Shown here in pieces: positions 54,307-62,736 of a DNA stretch of 64,000 nt. A model generated the notes under the pieces. That model made no database searches, had not been told where the DNA came from, and was given only the letters and a program-made list of their open reading frames with translations. Numbering within the stretch: the first letter of the stretch is position 1; each line of letters begins with the position of its first letter. This stretch comes from Xanthomarina arctica (GTDB lineage Bacteria > Bacteroidota > Bacteroidia > Flavobacteriales > Flavobacteriaceae). The stretch spans positions 1,067,142-1,131,141 of the forward strand of contig NZ_BMFQ01000001.1 in assembly GCF_014638915.1 (NCBI RefSeq), read 5' to 3'. Position numbers and translations under genes: made by a program.

Positions 54307-55614
54307 TTAGTTTAGTGTAAGTGTATATGTATAAGCTCTTGCCACACTTAAATCAAGAGTAACTGTATAATTTCCTGCTGTAGGAACTGTAATGTTAGTA
54401 CCTCCTAGCTCTAAGAAGCCATCTGCATCTGTATCCCCATAATCCAATTCCCATTCGTCATTCGCACGGAATTTAATTTCTTCTGCAGTTAAATCTAATG
54501 TTACAGACCATGTACCACTACCAGCATCATAGGTCATATCTTGGTCATCATTCCAACTTCCAGTTCCAGATCCAATTAAACCCCAAGATGTTTGAGTTTC
54601 AGAATATGTTAGAGCATCAGTATCTGCTTGAATAAAATAATAACCTGCGGTTGCTGTACAATTTACTTCGCCATCTTCTACTAAAATTCCAGTAAAAGTA
54701 CCGTTATCTCCCCAATCAGGATTTCCCCAATCAAAGTTTCCATCGGCATCAGGGCCTAAGAATTTATGTTCGCCATCTAACCAAACATAACCTTCATAAT
54801 CTGCAGTCAAACCAGATGATGCAGCTAATAAGGGTGCCGATGCTGGATCCCATCCTTGATGATTTCCTGGTACAGCAAGTTTAGGTTGTATAATTAGGGT
54901 TAACTCTACAGTGAAATTAACAAGATCTACATCGATTTTATATATTCCTGAATCATAGCCTGAAAGATTCGTGCCTCCAAATTTAGTTAGTAAACCGGAA
55001 TCAGTTGCTATTTCTTGCCAAATTGTTTCTCCTGTTATATTATCTTCTATAAAATTAAAATCGTCTGTATCCGTTAATTCAACAGTGGCTGAAAAAACAT
55101 TATATTCAACTAAAGTCATAGCTGTAGCCGTACTTGGGTCAAAAGAATTAAATGAGGCATTTACGTACAATTGTTCAACAGTTTGTATAAACGGAGTTAC
55201 CAAAAGTGTAATAACATTTGAGTACTCGCCTGCCGCATTTTTTACTCTTACATCAACATTTGATTCTACACTATGGCCAATTCTTACTGTTTCTAAAAGA
55301 AATGTATTTAATTCGCCAGCAGTCCAAGACATGTTATTCTCATCTGTTACTCCTGCAATAAAAGGTTCTGCAAATAAAGTAGAAGTTTCCGCAAACTCTA
55401 CAGTATAGTTTTCTCCATCAGTATCTTCCCAAACTATTGTTAGAACCACATTATTCATATTAGTATCATCGATAATAATATTAGTTCCTGTTTCAGGTGT
55501 CTCTATTTGAAATGAAGCTGCAGTAGGTTTATAACCAAAGTCATCATTATTTTCGCACGAGGCAAATCCTAATATAACGGCTAAGCCTAAAAGAATTTTA
55601 TAAATATTTTTCAT
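54307..55614 (-). CDS. SusE/SusF-type outer membrane starch-binding lipoprotein
   Basis: 435 residues. Lipobox LGFASC at the signal-peptide end, then SusE-like Ig domains and a C-terminal tandem of starch-binding (CBM-like) modules with AVPGNHQGWDPASAPLL, GYVWLDGEHKFLGP and SWGLIGSGTGSWNDDQDM. The C-terminal 190 residues are closely related to those of the neighbouring gene, marking a tandem duplication. Surface lipoprotein helping bind malto-oligosaccharides for SusC/D. Confidence 0.9.
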   Translation of the reverse strand: MKNIYKILLGLAVILGFASCENNDDFGYKPTAASFQIETPETGTNIIIDDTNMNNVVLTIVWEDTDGENYTVEFAETSTLFAEPFIAGVTDENNMSWTAGELNTFLLETVRIGHSVESNVDVRVKNAAGEYSNVITLLVTPFIQTVEQLYVNASFNSFDPSTATAMTLVEYNVFSATVELTDTDDFNFIEDNITGETIWQEIATDSGLLTKFGGTNLSGYDSGIYKIDVDLVNFTVELTLIIQPKLAVPGNHQGWDPASAPLLAASSGLTADYEGYVWLDGEHKFLGPDADGNFDWGNPDWGDNGTFTGILVEDGEVNCTATAGYYFIQADTDALTYSETQTSWGLIGSGTGSWNDDQDMTYDAGSGTWSVTLDLTAEEIKFRANDEWELDYGDTDADGFLELGGTNITVPTAGNYTVTLDLSVARAYTYTLTLN

Positions 55615-55618
55615 AGTT

Positions 55619-56683
55619 TTAATTTTGTATTAATAGGTATGTATACTCACGAGGGACACTTAAATCTAAAACAACTGTATAATTGCCTGCAGCAGGAACA
55701 GCGATATTATCGGGAGAATTCAAATCTAGAAATCCATCGGCACCTGTATCTCCATAATTCCAATCCCAAGCATCATTTGCTCTAAATTTAATTTCACCAG
55801 ATGTAAGTGAAATATCCAATCTCCAAGTTTGAGTTGCCGGATCATAAGTTAAATCAGTATCGCCATCCCAACCTCCAGGAGTTGCGTCACCAATTATTCC
55901 CCAACTACTATAATTGGTTTCACTATAGGTTAAAAGTACTGTATCTACTTTTACATAATAGTAACCAGCGGCCGCCAAACAATTAACCTCATCCTCTTCT
56001 ACTAAATGTCCAGTAAAAGTACCATCATCACCCCAATCTGTATTCCCCCATTCGAAAGCTAAACTTTCATTAGGAGCAAGAAATTTGTGTTCACCATCAA
56101 GCCAAACATATCCTTCGTAATCTGAAGCCGCGAAGCCTGAAGATGCTAATAATGGTGCTGTTGGAGGATCCCATCCTTGATGATTTCCTGGGACAGCTAT
56201 TTTTGGTAAATCTGTAGTAAATGTCGTTACAAGAATAGTTACAGTCTCTGAATATTGAACCAATTGGCTAGGGTCTCCTATTGAAGACTTGATTCGAATA
56301 TCGATACTTGTTTCTGTAAAAGGAGTTACTCCTAACCCGGCTAATGTTGCATTGAAGTCTGCGATATTCATTGTAAAATATGTCTGATCAATGGTCGCAG
56401 GAATAGCTACATCACTAAAGTCTGTACCACTTAAAGCCATTTCGATAGCGTAGTTTATATTAGTGGGTGTTTCATAACTAGAATCATCCCAAGAGAATGT
56501 AATAGCGGTATTTGTTTGTTCTTCAAATTGATTAAGAATAAAATGTTGACCATCCGAAGGTGTCAAAATAGTACTAGAACTTTCTGGTGCTACTATTAGC
56601 TTTTCATCATCCTCGGAACATGCTCCTATTAGTAAAGCTAAAGCAAATAAATATGATATTTTTATGATATTTTTCATTTTCAT
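55619..56683 (-). CDS. SusE domain-containing outer membrane lipoprotein
   Basis: 354 residues (an internal ATG at 56677 is also possible). A lipobox LIGAC follows the signal peptide, then a SusE-type domain, then the shared C-terminal modules (AVPGNHQGWDPPTAPLL, GYVWLDGEHKFLAP, SWGIIGDATPGGWDGDTDL). It is spaced 4 bp from its paralogue downstream and 10 bp from SusD upstream. Expected to be surface-exposed and to bind alpha-glucans. Confidence 0.9.
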   Translation of the reverse strand: MKMKNIIKISYLFALALLIGACSEDDEKLIVAPESSSTILTPSDGQHFILNQFEEQTNTAITFSWDDSSYETPTNINYAIEMALSGTDFSDVAIPATIDQTYFTMNIADFNATLAGLGVTPFTETSIDIRIKSSIGDPSQLVQYSETVTILVTTFTTDLPKIAVPGNHQGWDPPTAPLLASSGFAASDYEGYVWLDGEHKFLAPNESLAFEWGNTDWGDDGTFTGHLVEEDEVNCLAAAGYYYVKVDTVLLTYSETNYSSWGIIGDATPGGWDGDTDLTYDPATQTWRLDISLTSGEIKFRANDAWDWNYGDTGADGFLDLNSPDNIAVPAAGNYTVVLDLSVPREYTYLLIQN

Positions 56684-56693
56684 TATTTTAAAA

Positions 56694-58235
56694 TTAGTAG
56701 CCTGGATTCTGTTCTAAGTTGGGATTAGCATTTAATGCTGATTCTGGAATTGGAAATAAATTGTAGTTTGTAGAAATAGACGTACCATTTTGTACATTCC
56801 CTTTCCATGGCCATAGGTAAGAGCTACCTGTAAATTTCCCAAACCTGATAAGATCAGTTCTTCTATGTCCTTCAAGGTTTAACTCTCTGGCTCTTTCATC
56901 TAGAATATAATCTAAGGTTAAATCACTCATAGTGATTGGAGTGGCATTAGATCTAGTTCTAACCGCATTAACTAAACTAAGTGCTTTTGTCATGTCGGTT
57001 CCTGCAGCGCCCTGTAGCGCACATTCTGCGTACATAAGATTGGCATCGGCAAGTCTGTAAAGCGGAAAATCTGTACCTGAAAATTGTGTTGCTCCAGATG
57101 AACTACCATCAGAATCAGTATTTCTAAATTTAATTGAAGGGTAACCGTCCGTCCATGCTTTATAATCTGCCATGACATAATTATGTCCTGTAGTCCAAAA
57201 TAAAGAAGCTCGTGCATCAACAGAAGTCCCTAGGTCTCCAAATAATCCGTACCATGCTTCGGTGGCACGATGTCCAGACCAGCCTTCAGAGGCTCCAAAA
57301 TCAGATAAATTCATAGTCTCTGTACCTAAGTTTCCATTTACAATGTAAGTTGTGTTACCAAAACTTTGGCTAAAAACGGCATCTGCTATTAGTGGAAAAA
57401 TAATTTCAGAAGAATTATCGTTATCTCCAGAAAAATTCTGTACAAAATTAGTAGCTAACGCGTATCCGCCTTCGTCAATTACAACATTTAAATAAGTTAA
57501 AGCATCAGTATATCTACTCGTTCCAGTATAAACTTCAGCGTTCATGTATAATTTTGCTAAAAGCATAGAGACAACATAACGATTTGCTCTTCCATAGTCA
57601 TTATTTAATGAAATTAAGGGTTGGATTTCAAGCAATTCAGATTCCACAAAATTAAACAACTCTTCTCTAGAAGCTTCAGGTAAAGGCGTGGTTTCGTTTA
57701 AATTTTCTTCAGTAACTAAAACACCCTTTCCAAATATATCGATTATATAGAAGTAAGCAAGGGAGCGTAAAAAACGTGCTTCATAAATGGCTTCTTCAGA
57801 ATCTGGAATATCTGTTGCAGTATTTAAAATACTTAATAAGTTGTTACATTGTGGGATCGTGTAATAAGCTCTGTTGTATAGGTATCTAAAAAACTTATTG
57901 TTAGCATCCCAATTGGATGTTGTAGTCAACTGGTCTAACCCATCATCTCCCCATCTATTTTTCATGCCATCTGCAGTGAAATCTTGTAAATTAATAATTC
58001 CTCTTAAAAATGGTGATTCCCCAGCATCGTCACTAATATCAGATTCTGTCGGTCCATTAGGTCCAGATAGTGCAAAAGAAGCATAAAGCCTTGATACAAT
58101 ACCTTCAATGGCATTTGGGTCATTAGCTAAAATCTCTTCTAAAGATAATTGCACTTTAGGTTCGGTATCTAAATCGTTGGAACATGAAAATAGTGTCAGT
58201 GCCAAAAATCCAGTTAATATTAATATTTTTTTCAT
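56694..58235 (-). CDS. SusD family nutrient-binding lipoprotein
   Basis: 513 residues. The signal peptide ends in a lipobox (LTLFSC), followed by a helical SusD/RagB TPR-like fold (e.g. ARFLRSLAYFYIIDIFG, LLAKLYMNAEVYTG, C-terminal DERARELNLEGHRRTDLIRFGKF). It caps the SusC transporter and binds malto-oligosaccharides; the glucan specificity is inferred from the amylase. Ten bp from SusC. Confidence 0.96.
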   Translation of the reverse strand: MKKILILTGFLALTLFSCSNDLDTEPKVQLSLEEILANDPNAIEGIVSRLYASFALSGPNGPTESDISDDAGESPFLRGIINLQDFTADGMKNRWGDDGLDQLTTTSNWDANNKFFRYLYNRAYYTIPQCNNLLSILNTATDIPDSEEAIYEARFLRSLAYFYIIDIFGKGVLVTEENLNETTPLPEASREELFNFVESELLEIQPLISLNNDYGRANRYVVSMLLAKLYMNAEVYTGTSRYTDALTYLNVVIDEGGYALATNFVQNFSGDNDNSSEIIFPLIADAVFSQSFGNTTYIVNGNLGTETMNLSDFGASEGWSGHRATEAWYGLFGDLGTSVDARASLFWTTGHNYVMADYKAWTDGYPSIKFRNTDSDGSSSGATQFSGTDFPLYRLADANLMYAECALQGAAGTDMTKALSLVNAVRTRSNATPITMSDLTLDYILDERARELNLEGHRRTDLIRFGKFTGSSYLWPWKGNVQNGTSISTNYNLFPIPESALNANPNLEQNPGY

Positions 58236-58245
58236 AGTTTATTTT

Positions 58246-61200
58246 TTAAAAGTCAAAATTAACACCCATTGTAATGGTAGTTGGGATTGGATAAAAATCA
58301 CGATCTATGCCTCCAAAATTTTGAGGATCCATACCAGAATAGTTTGTAATTGTAAATGGATTTGAAACAGCTCCATAAAATCTTACATTACCATCCTTAA
58401 TCATATCATAAAAGGTGTAACCTAAAACAATATTATTACATCTCAAGAATGTTGCATCTTCTAAGTAATAGTCAGAAAACTGGATGTTACCATTTACGTT
58501 TTCAAATGCTGGATTGGCAGCGCCACTGTAAAAATCTAAAGCGTTAGTAATACTATTCGTGTTATTTGGCACTACTGTTTCCGTAAAACCGTAGTTTAAT
58601 TTGTTGAAATTATATAAGTTCCCACCAACTTGTCCAATAAATCCACTTGACAAATCCCAGTTTTTATAATTAATATCTAAGCCAAAACCGTAATTCCAGT
58701 TTGGAGCTATTTGCGCAAAGTATCTATCTTCGTCGGTAATAATATTGTCGCCATTTAAATCTGCAAAGGCTCCGGCAACTGGGTTTCCATTAGTGTCATA
58801 AACTTGTTTAAACACATAGGCACTTTGTGCTTGTTGTCCAACAACATCTCTCTGTAGAAATGCTCCAGTACCTCTTAAACTACCGCTTCTGTTTATATCA
58901 CTCTGACCCCCAATATTTGTTACTTCATTATAGATGTATGTTAAATTACCATTGACAGAAACTGATATCGCATCGGTTTGTATTGGGTTTAATATTAAAT
59001 TTAATTCAAATCCTTTTCCATCTATTGCGCCAACGTTTTTTACAAAAGTATCTGAAAAACCTTGTCCAGGTGGAACATTTACTCGAGCCAATAAATCTTG
59101 AGTCTCTCTTTTGTATATGTCGAAAGATCCAGACACGAAATTCTGTTTAAAGAAACTAAAATCAACACCCAAGTTTAAGGTAGTTGTTTTTTCCCATGTT
59201 AAATAAGGATTAAAAGGTAATGCAGAATATAAGCCTGCACCAGGAAGATATTGACTATTATTACCACCAGCAGTAAATAAGGGTGTTGTAGGGTAGTAAC
59301 CAACAGCGCCAGAAATGTCCTGTTGTCCAGTTTCACCCCAACCAATTCTTAATTTTAAGTCATTGACAAAATTGGCATTTTCCATAAACTTTTCACTAGT
59401 AATTTTCCAAGCAAAAGCTGCAGCAGGGAAGAAACCCCATGCATTTGGATCCCAAGGATCATCGTCAACGAATAATGAAGAACCATCAGCTCTAAATGAA
59501 ACGGTAAAAAGATATTTGTTTAGAAGATCTAAATTAGCTCTTCCAAAAAATGATTGCAAGTTCATAACATTATAATAGCGGTTATTCGGGTTGCTTTCGT
59601 TGTATACTTCATAACGTAGTCCTGTATCGTCATTATATAAATAGCGATCTTGGTTTCCATCATTTTTAAAGTTTTGATATGAATAACCAATTTGAGCATC
59701 TAATTTACTGACAAATTTATCTTCATAAGATTTAGTGTATTGTAAAAAGGCATCTAAAGTGGTATTTGTTAGCGCTTGATTTTCGCTGTAATTTACACCA
59801 GGATTAAACACATAATTAGTATTAATATTATTGTCAGAGCCATTGAATCTGTAAGTGCTAGCTGCGTTATCAAAGTAATTTTCTACAATTTTCGATTTTG
59901 AAGCATCAAGCCCTGCATTTACAACAGCTCTCAATCCAGGTAAGAAATCGAATGAATAATCTAATTCTAAATTTCCTAAAAATCTTGTGGTGGTTTCTGG
60001 TCTTTCACGTTGTTCTAGTAATGCTAACGGATTGTATTGACCATCAATTCTTAAATAATTACCGTCCACATTTGTATTAAAGTAATAACCACCAAAACGG
60101 TTGTCTGTGGCGTTGTTGTAAACTGGTTTAGTTGGGTCAAAAACCAAAGAACCACCCAAAGCGCCTCCAGAGTCTACAGAATTTTTATCAGCATAAGTAA
60201 GTTTGGCATTTGCAGTAACTTTTAATTTATCGTCAAAGAATTTTGGTGATAAATTAATGCTACCAGTTACTCTTTCATAATCATCTCCAATAACAACACC
60301 TTCTGCATTGGTATAACCAATAGATGCTCTAAAAGGCAACGCGTCAAATAAATATGCTCTTGCACTAAAATTCGTATTTGAACTAAACGCAGTTCTTAAA
60401 ACATTGTCTCTCCAATCTGTGTCATATATAGCACGATCACCGACGGATGTACTTATAATTTGCGTGACAGGTTCGTTGGTTTCAACGGATCCTACGGGCA
60501 CTCCAAGATTCTTAACATAATCAGGATGATATTCTTGTATAAACCTCACGTAGGCATCACTATCCATCATATCCAAGCCTTCACTTGCTTGATTAACCGA
60601 AATGTTGGTTGAAAAATTGAATTGCGTTTCTCCAGAGGTTCCCTTTTTTGTGTTAATGATGATCACACCATTTGAGGCTCTTGACCCATAAATGGCAGTT
60701 GCAGAAGCATCTTTTAATATTGAAAAACTTTCAACATCATTCGGATTTACTAATGACAAAGGGTTACTAACTCCCGCAGGGTTAATGTTCGATAATGGAA
60801 CTCCGTCAATAACAATAAGCGGATTGTTATTTCCAGTTAGAGATGCACCACCTCTAATTCTAATATTTGGAGCAGCATCTGTTTGACCTCCAGAAGGTGT
60901 TATTCTAACACCTGCAACTTTACCATTGATTAATTGATCTGAAGAAACCATGTTCCCTTTATTAAAGTCTTTATCTGTAATTAAGGAGATAGATCCAGTA
61001 ACGTCAGATTGTTTGACACTACCATAACCAATCAATACAATTTCATCTAATTGATTTGTGTCTTCTTCCAACGTTAAGTTTAATTGTGTTTCACCCTTAT
61101 AGGTGATTTCTTTAGTAAAATATCCTATAAAAGAAAATACTAATATATCGCCATCAGTCGCTTGAATTTCATATATCCCATCAAAATTTGTAATCGCTCC

Positions 61201-61350
61201 TGTAGTTGTACCTTTAATAACGATATTTACGCCAGGCATAGGCATCATAGATGATAGTTCGGTAACTGTTCCTGTTACTTGCTTCTGACCAAACATAAAT
61301 GTTGGTAATAGAAATAGTATAAACAGTACGCTATTTATTGTTGTTTTCAT
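58246..61350 (-). CDS. SusC/RagA family TonB-dependent outer membrane transporter
   Basis: 1034 residues. A signal peptide precedes a carboxypeptidase-regulatory-like domain (KQVTGTVTELSSMMPMPGVNI), a TonB-box/plug domain (about 110-230; DEIVLIGYGSVKQSDVTGS, VRIRGGASL, DASATAIYGSRASNGVIIINTKKG) and a C-terminal 22-strand barrel ending in TITMGVNFDF. It imports oligosaccharides bound by SusD. First gene of the minus-strand operon, with a LacI operator in its upstream region. Confidence 0.97.
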   Translation of the reverse strand: MKTTINSVLFILFLLPTFMFGQKQVTGTVTELSSMMPMPGVNIVIKGTTTGAITNFDGIYEIQATDGDILVFSFIGYFTKEITYKGETQLNLTLEEDTNQLDEIVLIGYGSVKQSDVTGSISLITDKDFNKGNMVSSDQLINGKVAGVRITPSGGQTDAAPNIRIRGGASLTGNNNPLIVIDGVPLSNINPAGVSNPLSLVNPNDVESFSILKDASATAIYGSRASNGVIIINTKKGTSGETQFNFSTNISVNQASEGLDMMDSDAYVRFIQEYHPDYVKNLGVPVGSVETNEPVTQIISTSVGDRAIYDTDWRDNVLRTAFSSNTNFSARAYLFDALPFRASIGYTNAEGVVIGDDYERVTGSINLSPKFFDDKLKVTANAKLTYADKNSVDSGGALGGSLVFDPTKPVYNNATDNRFGGYYFNTNVDGNYLRIDGQYNPLALLEQRERPETTTRFLGNLELDYSFDFLPGLRAVVNAGLDASKSKIVENYFDNAASTYRFNGSDNNINTNYVFNPGVNYSENQALTNTTLDAFLQYTKSYEDKFVSKLDAQIGYSYQNFKNDGNQDRYLYNDDTGLRYEVYNESNPNNRYYNVMNLQSFFGRANLDLLNKYLFTVSFRADGSSLFVDDDPWDPNAWGFFPAAAFAWKITSEKFMENANFVNDLKLRIGWGETGQQDISGAVGYYPTTPLFTAGGNNSQYLPGAGLYSALPFNPYLTWEKTTTLNLGVDFSFFKQNFVSGSFDIYKRETQDLLARVNVPPGQGFSDTFVKNVGAIDGKGFELNLILNPIQTDAISVSVNGNLTYIYNEVTNIGGQSDINRSGSLRGTGAFLQRDVVGQQAQSAYVFKQVYDTNGNPVAGAFADLNGDNIITDEDRYFAQIAPNWNYGFGLDINYKNWDLSSGFIGQVGGNLYNFNKLNYGFTETVVPNNTNSITNALDFYSGAANPAFENVNGNIQFSDYYLEDATFLRCNNIVLGYTFYDMIKDGNVRFYGAVSNPFTITNYSGMDPQNFGGIDRDFYPIPTTITMGVNFDF

Positions 61351-61383
61351 ATAAAGCTTTTGAATTAGTCTTAATTATATTCG

Positions 61384-61400
61384 TTATATTTTCACTTCTC
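61384..61400. repeat. 17-bp repeat TTATATTTTCACTTCTC (copy 1)
   Basis: This sequence lies 33 bp upstream of the SusC ATG and is repeated exactly at 62660-62676, ahead of the MFS transporter gene. Confidence 0.45.
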
Positions 61401-61458
61401 GAAGTTAAATCTAGGTAATTAAAATGTAAATAAAATGTTGAACGTTGCGATATTCGTA

Positions 61459-61474
61459 ACGAAAACGTTTTCGT
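61459..61474. promoter_or_regulatory. LacI-type operator between susC and lacI
   Basis: ACGAAAACGTTTTCGT is a perfect 16-bp palindrome with the central CG core typical of LacI/GalR operators. It lies about 110 bp from the SusC ATG and 90 bp from the LacI ATG, so it could control both divergent promoters. An imperfect second site (CGTTGCGATATTCGTAACG) adjoins on the left. Confidence 0.85.
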
Positions 61475-61564
61475 GTTAACAACTTTTTAAGATATTCGCT
61501 GTTTGCACAAGAAAAACATTCAAATATGCACTTCAAGTGGTATATTTATTAAATAATTAAATTT

Positions 61565-62605
61565 ATGAAGAAGAAAGTTACATTAAAACAAATGGCACGA
61601 GAATTAGATGTTTCTATTTCAACTGTGTCGAAAGCTTTAAGGAATAGTAAGGAAATTAGTGAGGACACTCGAGATAAAGTGCAAGCATTTGCTAAGCTAT
61701 ACAACTATCGCCCAAACAATATTGCATTAAGCCTAAAGAACAGAAAGACAAAAACGATAGGTATAATTATACCAGAGATTGTTCATCATTTTTTCTCTAA
61801 AGTTATTCGGGGTATAGAATTAGTAGCGAATAAAAGGGGGTACAATGTAATTGTAGGGTTATCTAATGAGTCGTTTGATAAAGAGGTTATTAATATGGAG
61901 ATGTTGGCCAATGGTAGTATAGATGGGTTTATTCTTTCTATATCCAAAGAGACTTTACAGCAACAAGATTATCACCATTTTAATGAGACCATAAGTCAAG
62001 GTATGCCTATAGTTATGTTTGACCGCGTAGTAAATGAGATCAATTGCGATAAGGTTATTGTGGATGATATTTTAGGGTCAAAAAAAGCAGTAAATAAATT
62101 AATTGAAACAGGCTGCAAAAACATAGCCATAATAACTACTAAAGACTATGTAAGCGTTGGTAGATTAAGAACTCAGGGGTATTTAGAAGCTTTAGAAGAA
62201 CATAAAAGAATTCCGGAATCAAGGTTAATATTGAAAGTAGACGACAAATTAGTTTCAGAAGATCATTTAGAGGTTCTTGAAACTGAAATAGAATTGCTTT
62301 TTGAGCAAAATAAAGATTTAGATGGCATTTTTGCTGTAAATGAATTGTACGCCATTATAGCTATGAAAGTTGCTAGAAAGCATAATAAACGTATTCCGGA
62401 GGATATTCAAGTTATAGGGTTTACAGATGGCGTATTATCTAAACACGCTACGCCTAGCTTGACAACCGTAAGTCAGCATGGGCAAAAAATAGGAGAGAAA
62501 ACAGCCGTATTATTAATTGATAAGTTAGAAAATGAAGATGAGGAAGAACGGTATCAAACTGTTATTATTGAAACAGAATTGATTGAAAGAGAATCGACAA
62601 AATAA
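61565..62605 (+). CDS. LacI family transcriptional regulator
   Basis: 346 residues. The N-terminal helix-turn-helix (VTLKQMARELDVSISTVSKALRNSKEIS; about 5-27) and hinge (NNIALSLKNRKTKTIGIIIP) precede a periplasmic-binding-like sensor domain ending in QHGQKIGEKTAVLLIDKL. Divergent from SusC with a palindromic operator between them, so it is the likely repressor of this alpha-glucan locus, probably relieved by a maltodextrin or glucan-derived ligand (inference). Confidence 0.95.
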   Translation: MKKKVTLKQMARELDVSISTVSKALRNSKEISEDTRDKVQAFAKLYNYRPNNIALSLKNRKTKTIGIIIPEIVHHFFSKVIRGIELVANKRGYNVIVGLSNESFDKEVINMEMLANGSIDGFILSISKETLQQQDYHHFNETISQGMPIVMFDRVVNEINCDKVIVDDILGSKKAVNKLIETGCKNIAIITTKDYVSVGRLRTQGYLEALEEHKRIPESRLILKVDDKLVSEDHLEVLETEIELLFEQNKDLDGIFAVNELYAIIAMKVARKHNKRIPEDIQVIGFTDGVLSKHATPSLTTVSQHGQKIGEKTAVLLIDKLENEDEEERYQTVIIETELIERESTK

Positions 62606-62653
62606 AAATTAATACATCATAATTTAAAATATTTTATATATTTACACCCTATT

Positions 62654-62689
62654 CAAAACTTATATTTTCACTTCTCACCATAAGTTTTG
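62654..62689 (+). promoter_or_regulatory. Inverted repeat and 17-bp repeat (copy 2) upstream of the MFS gene
   Basis: CAAAACTTAT at 62654-62663 pairs with ATAAGTTTTG at 62680-62689. The enclosed segment contains the exact 17-bp repeat TTATATTTTCACTTCTC (62660-62676) also found upstream of SusC. It could be a leader hairpin or a regulator site. Confidence 0.45.
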
Positions 62690-62736
62690 ATAAGTAATTA
62701 AGCTTGTCAAAATAGTATTAATCTAAATATACTATT

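Noticed and set aside
54971-55408. Plus-strand ORF of 145 codons inside the SusE/F gene
   Set aside because: Antisense shadow of a well-supported lipoprotein gene.
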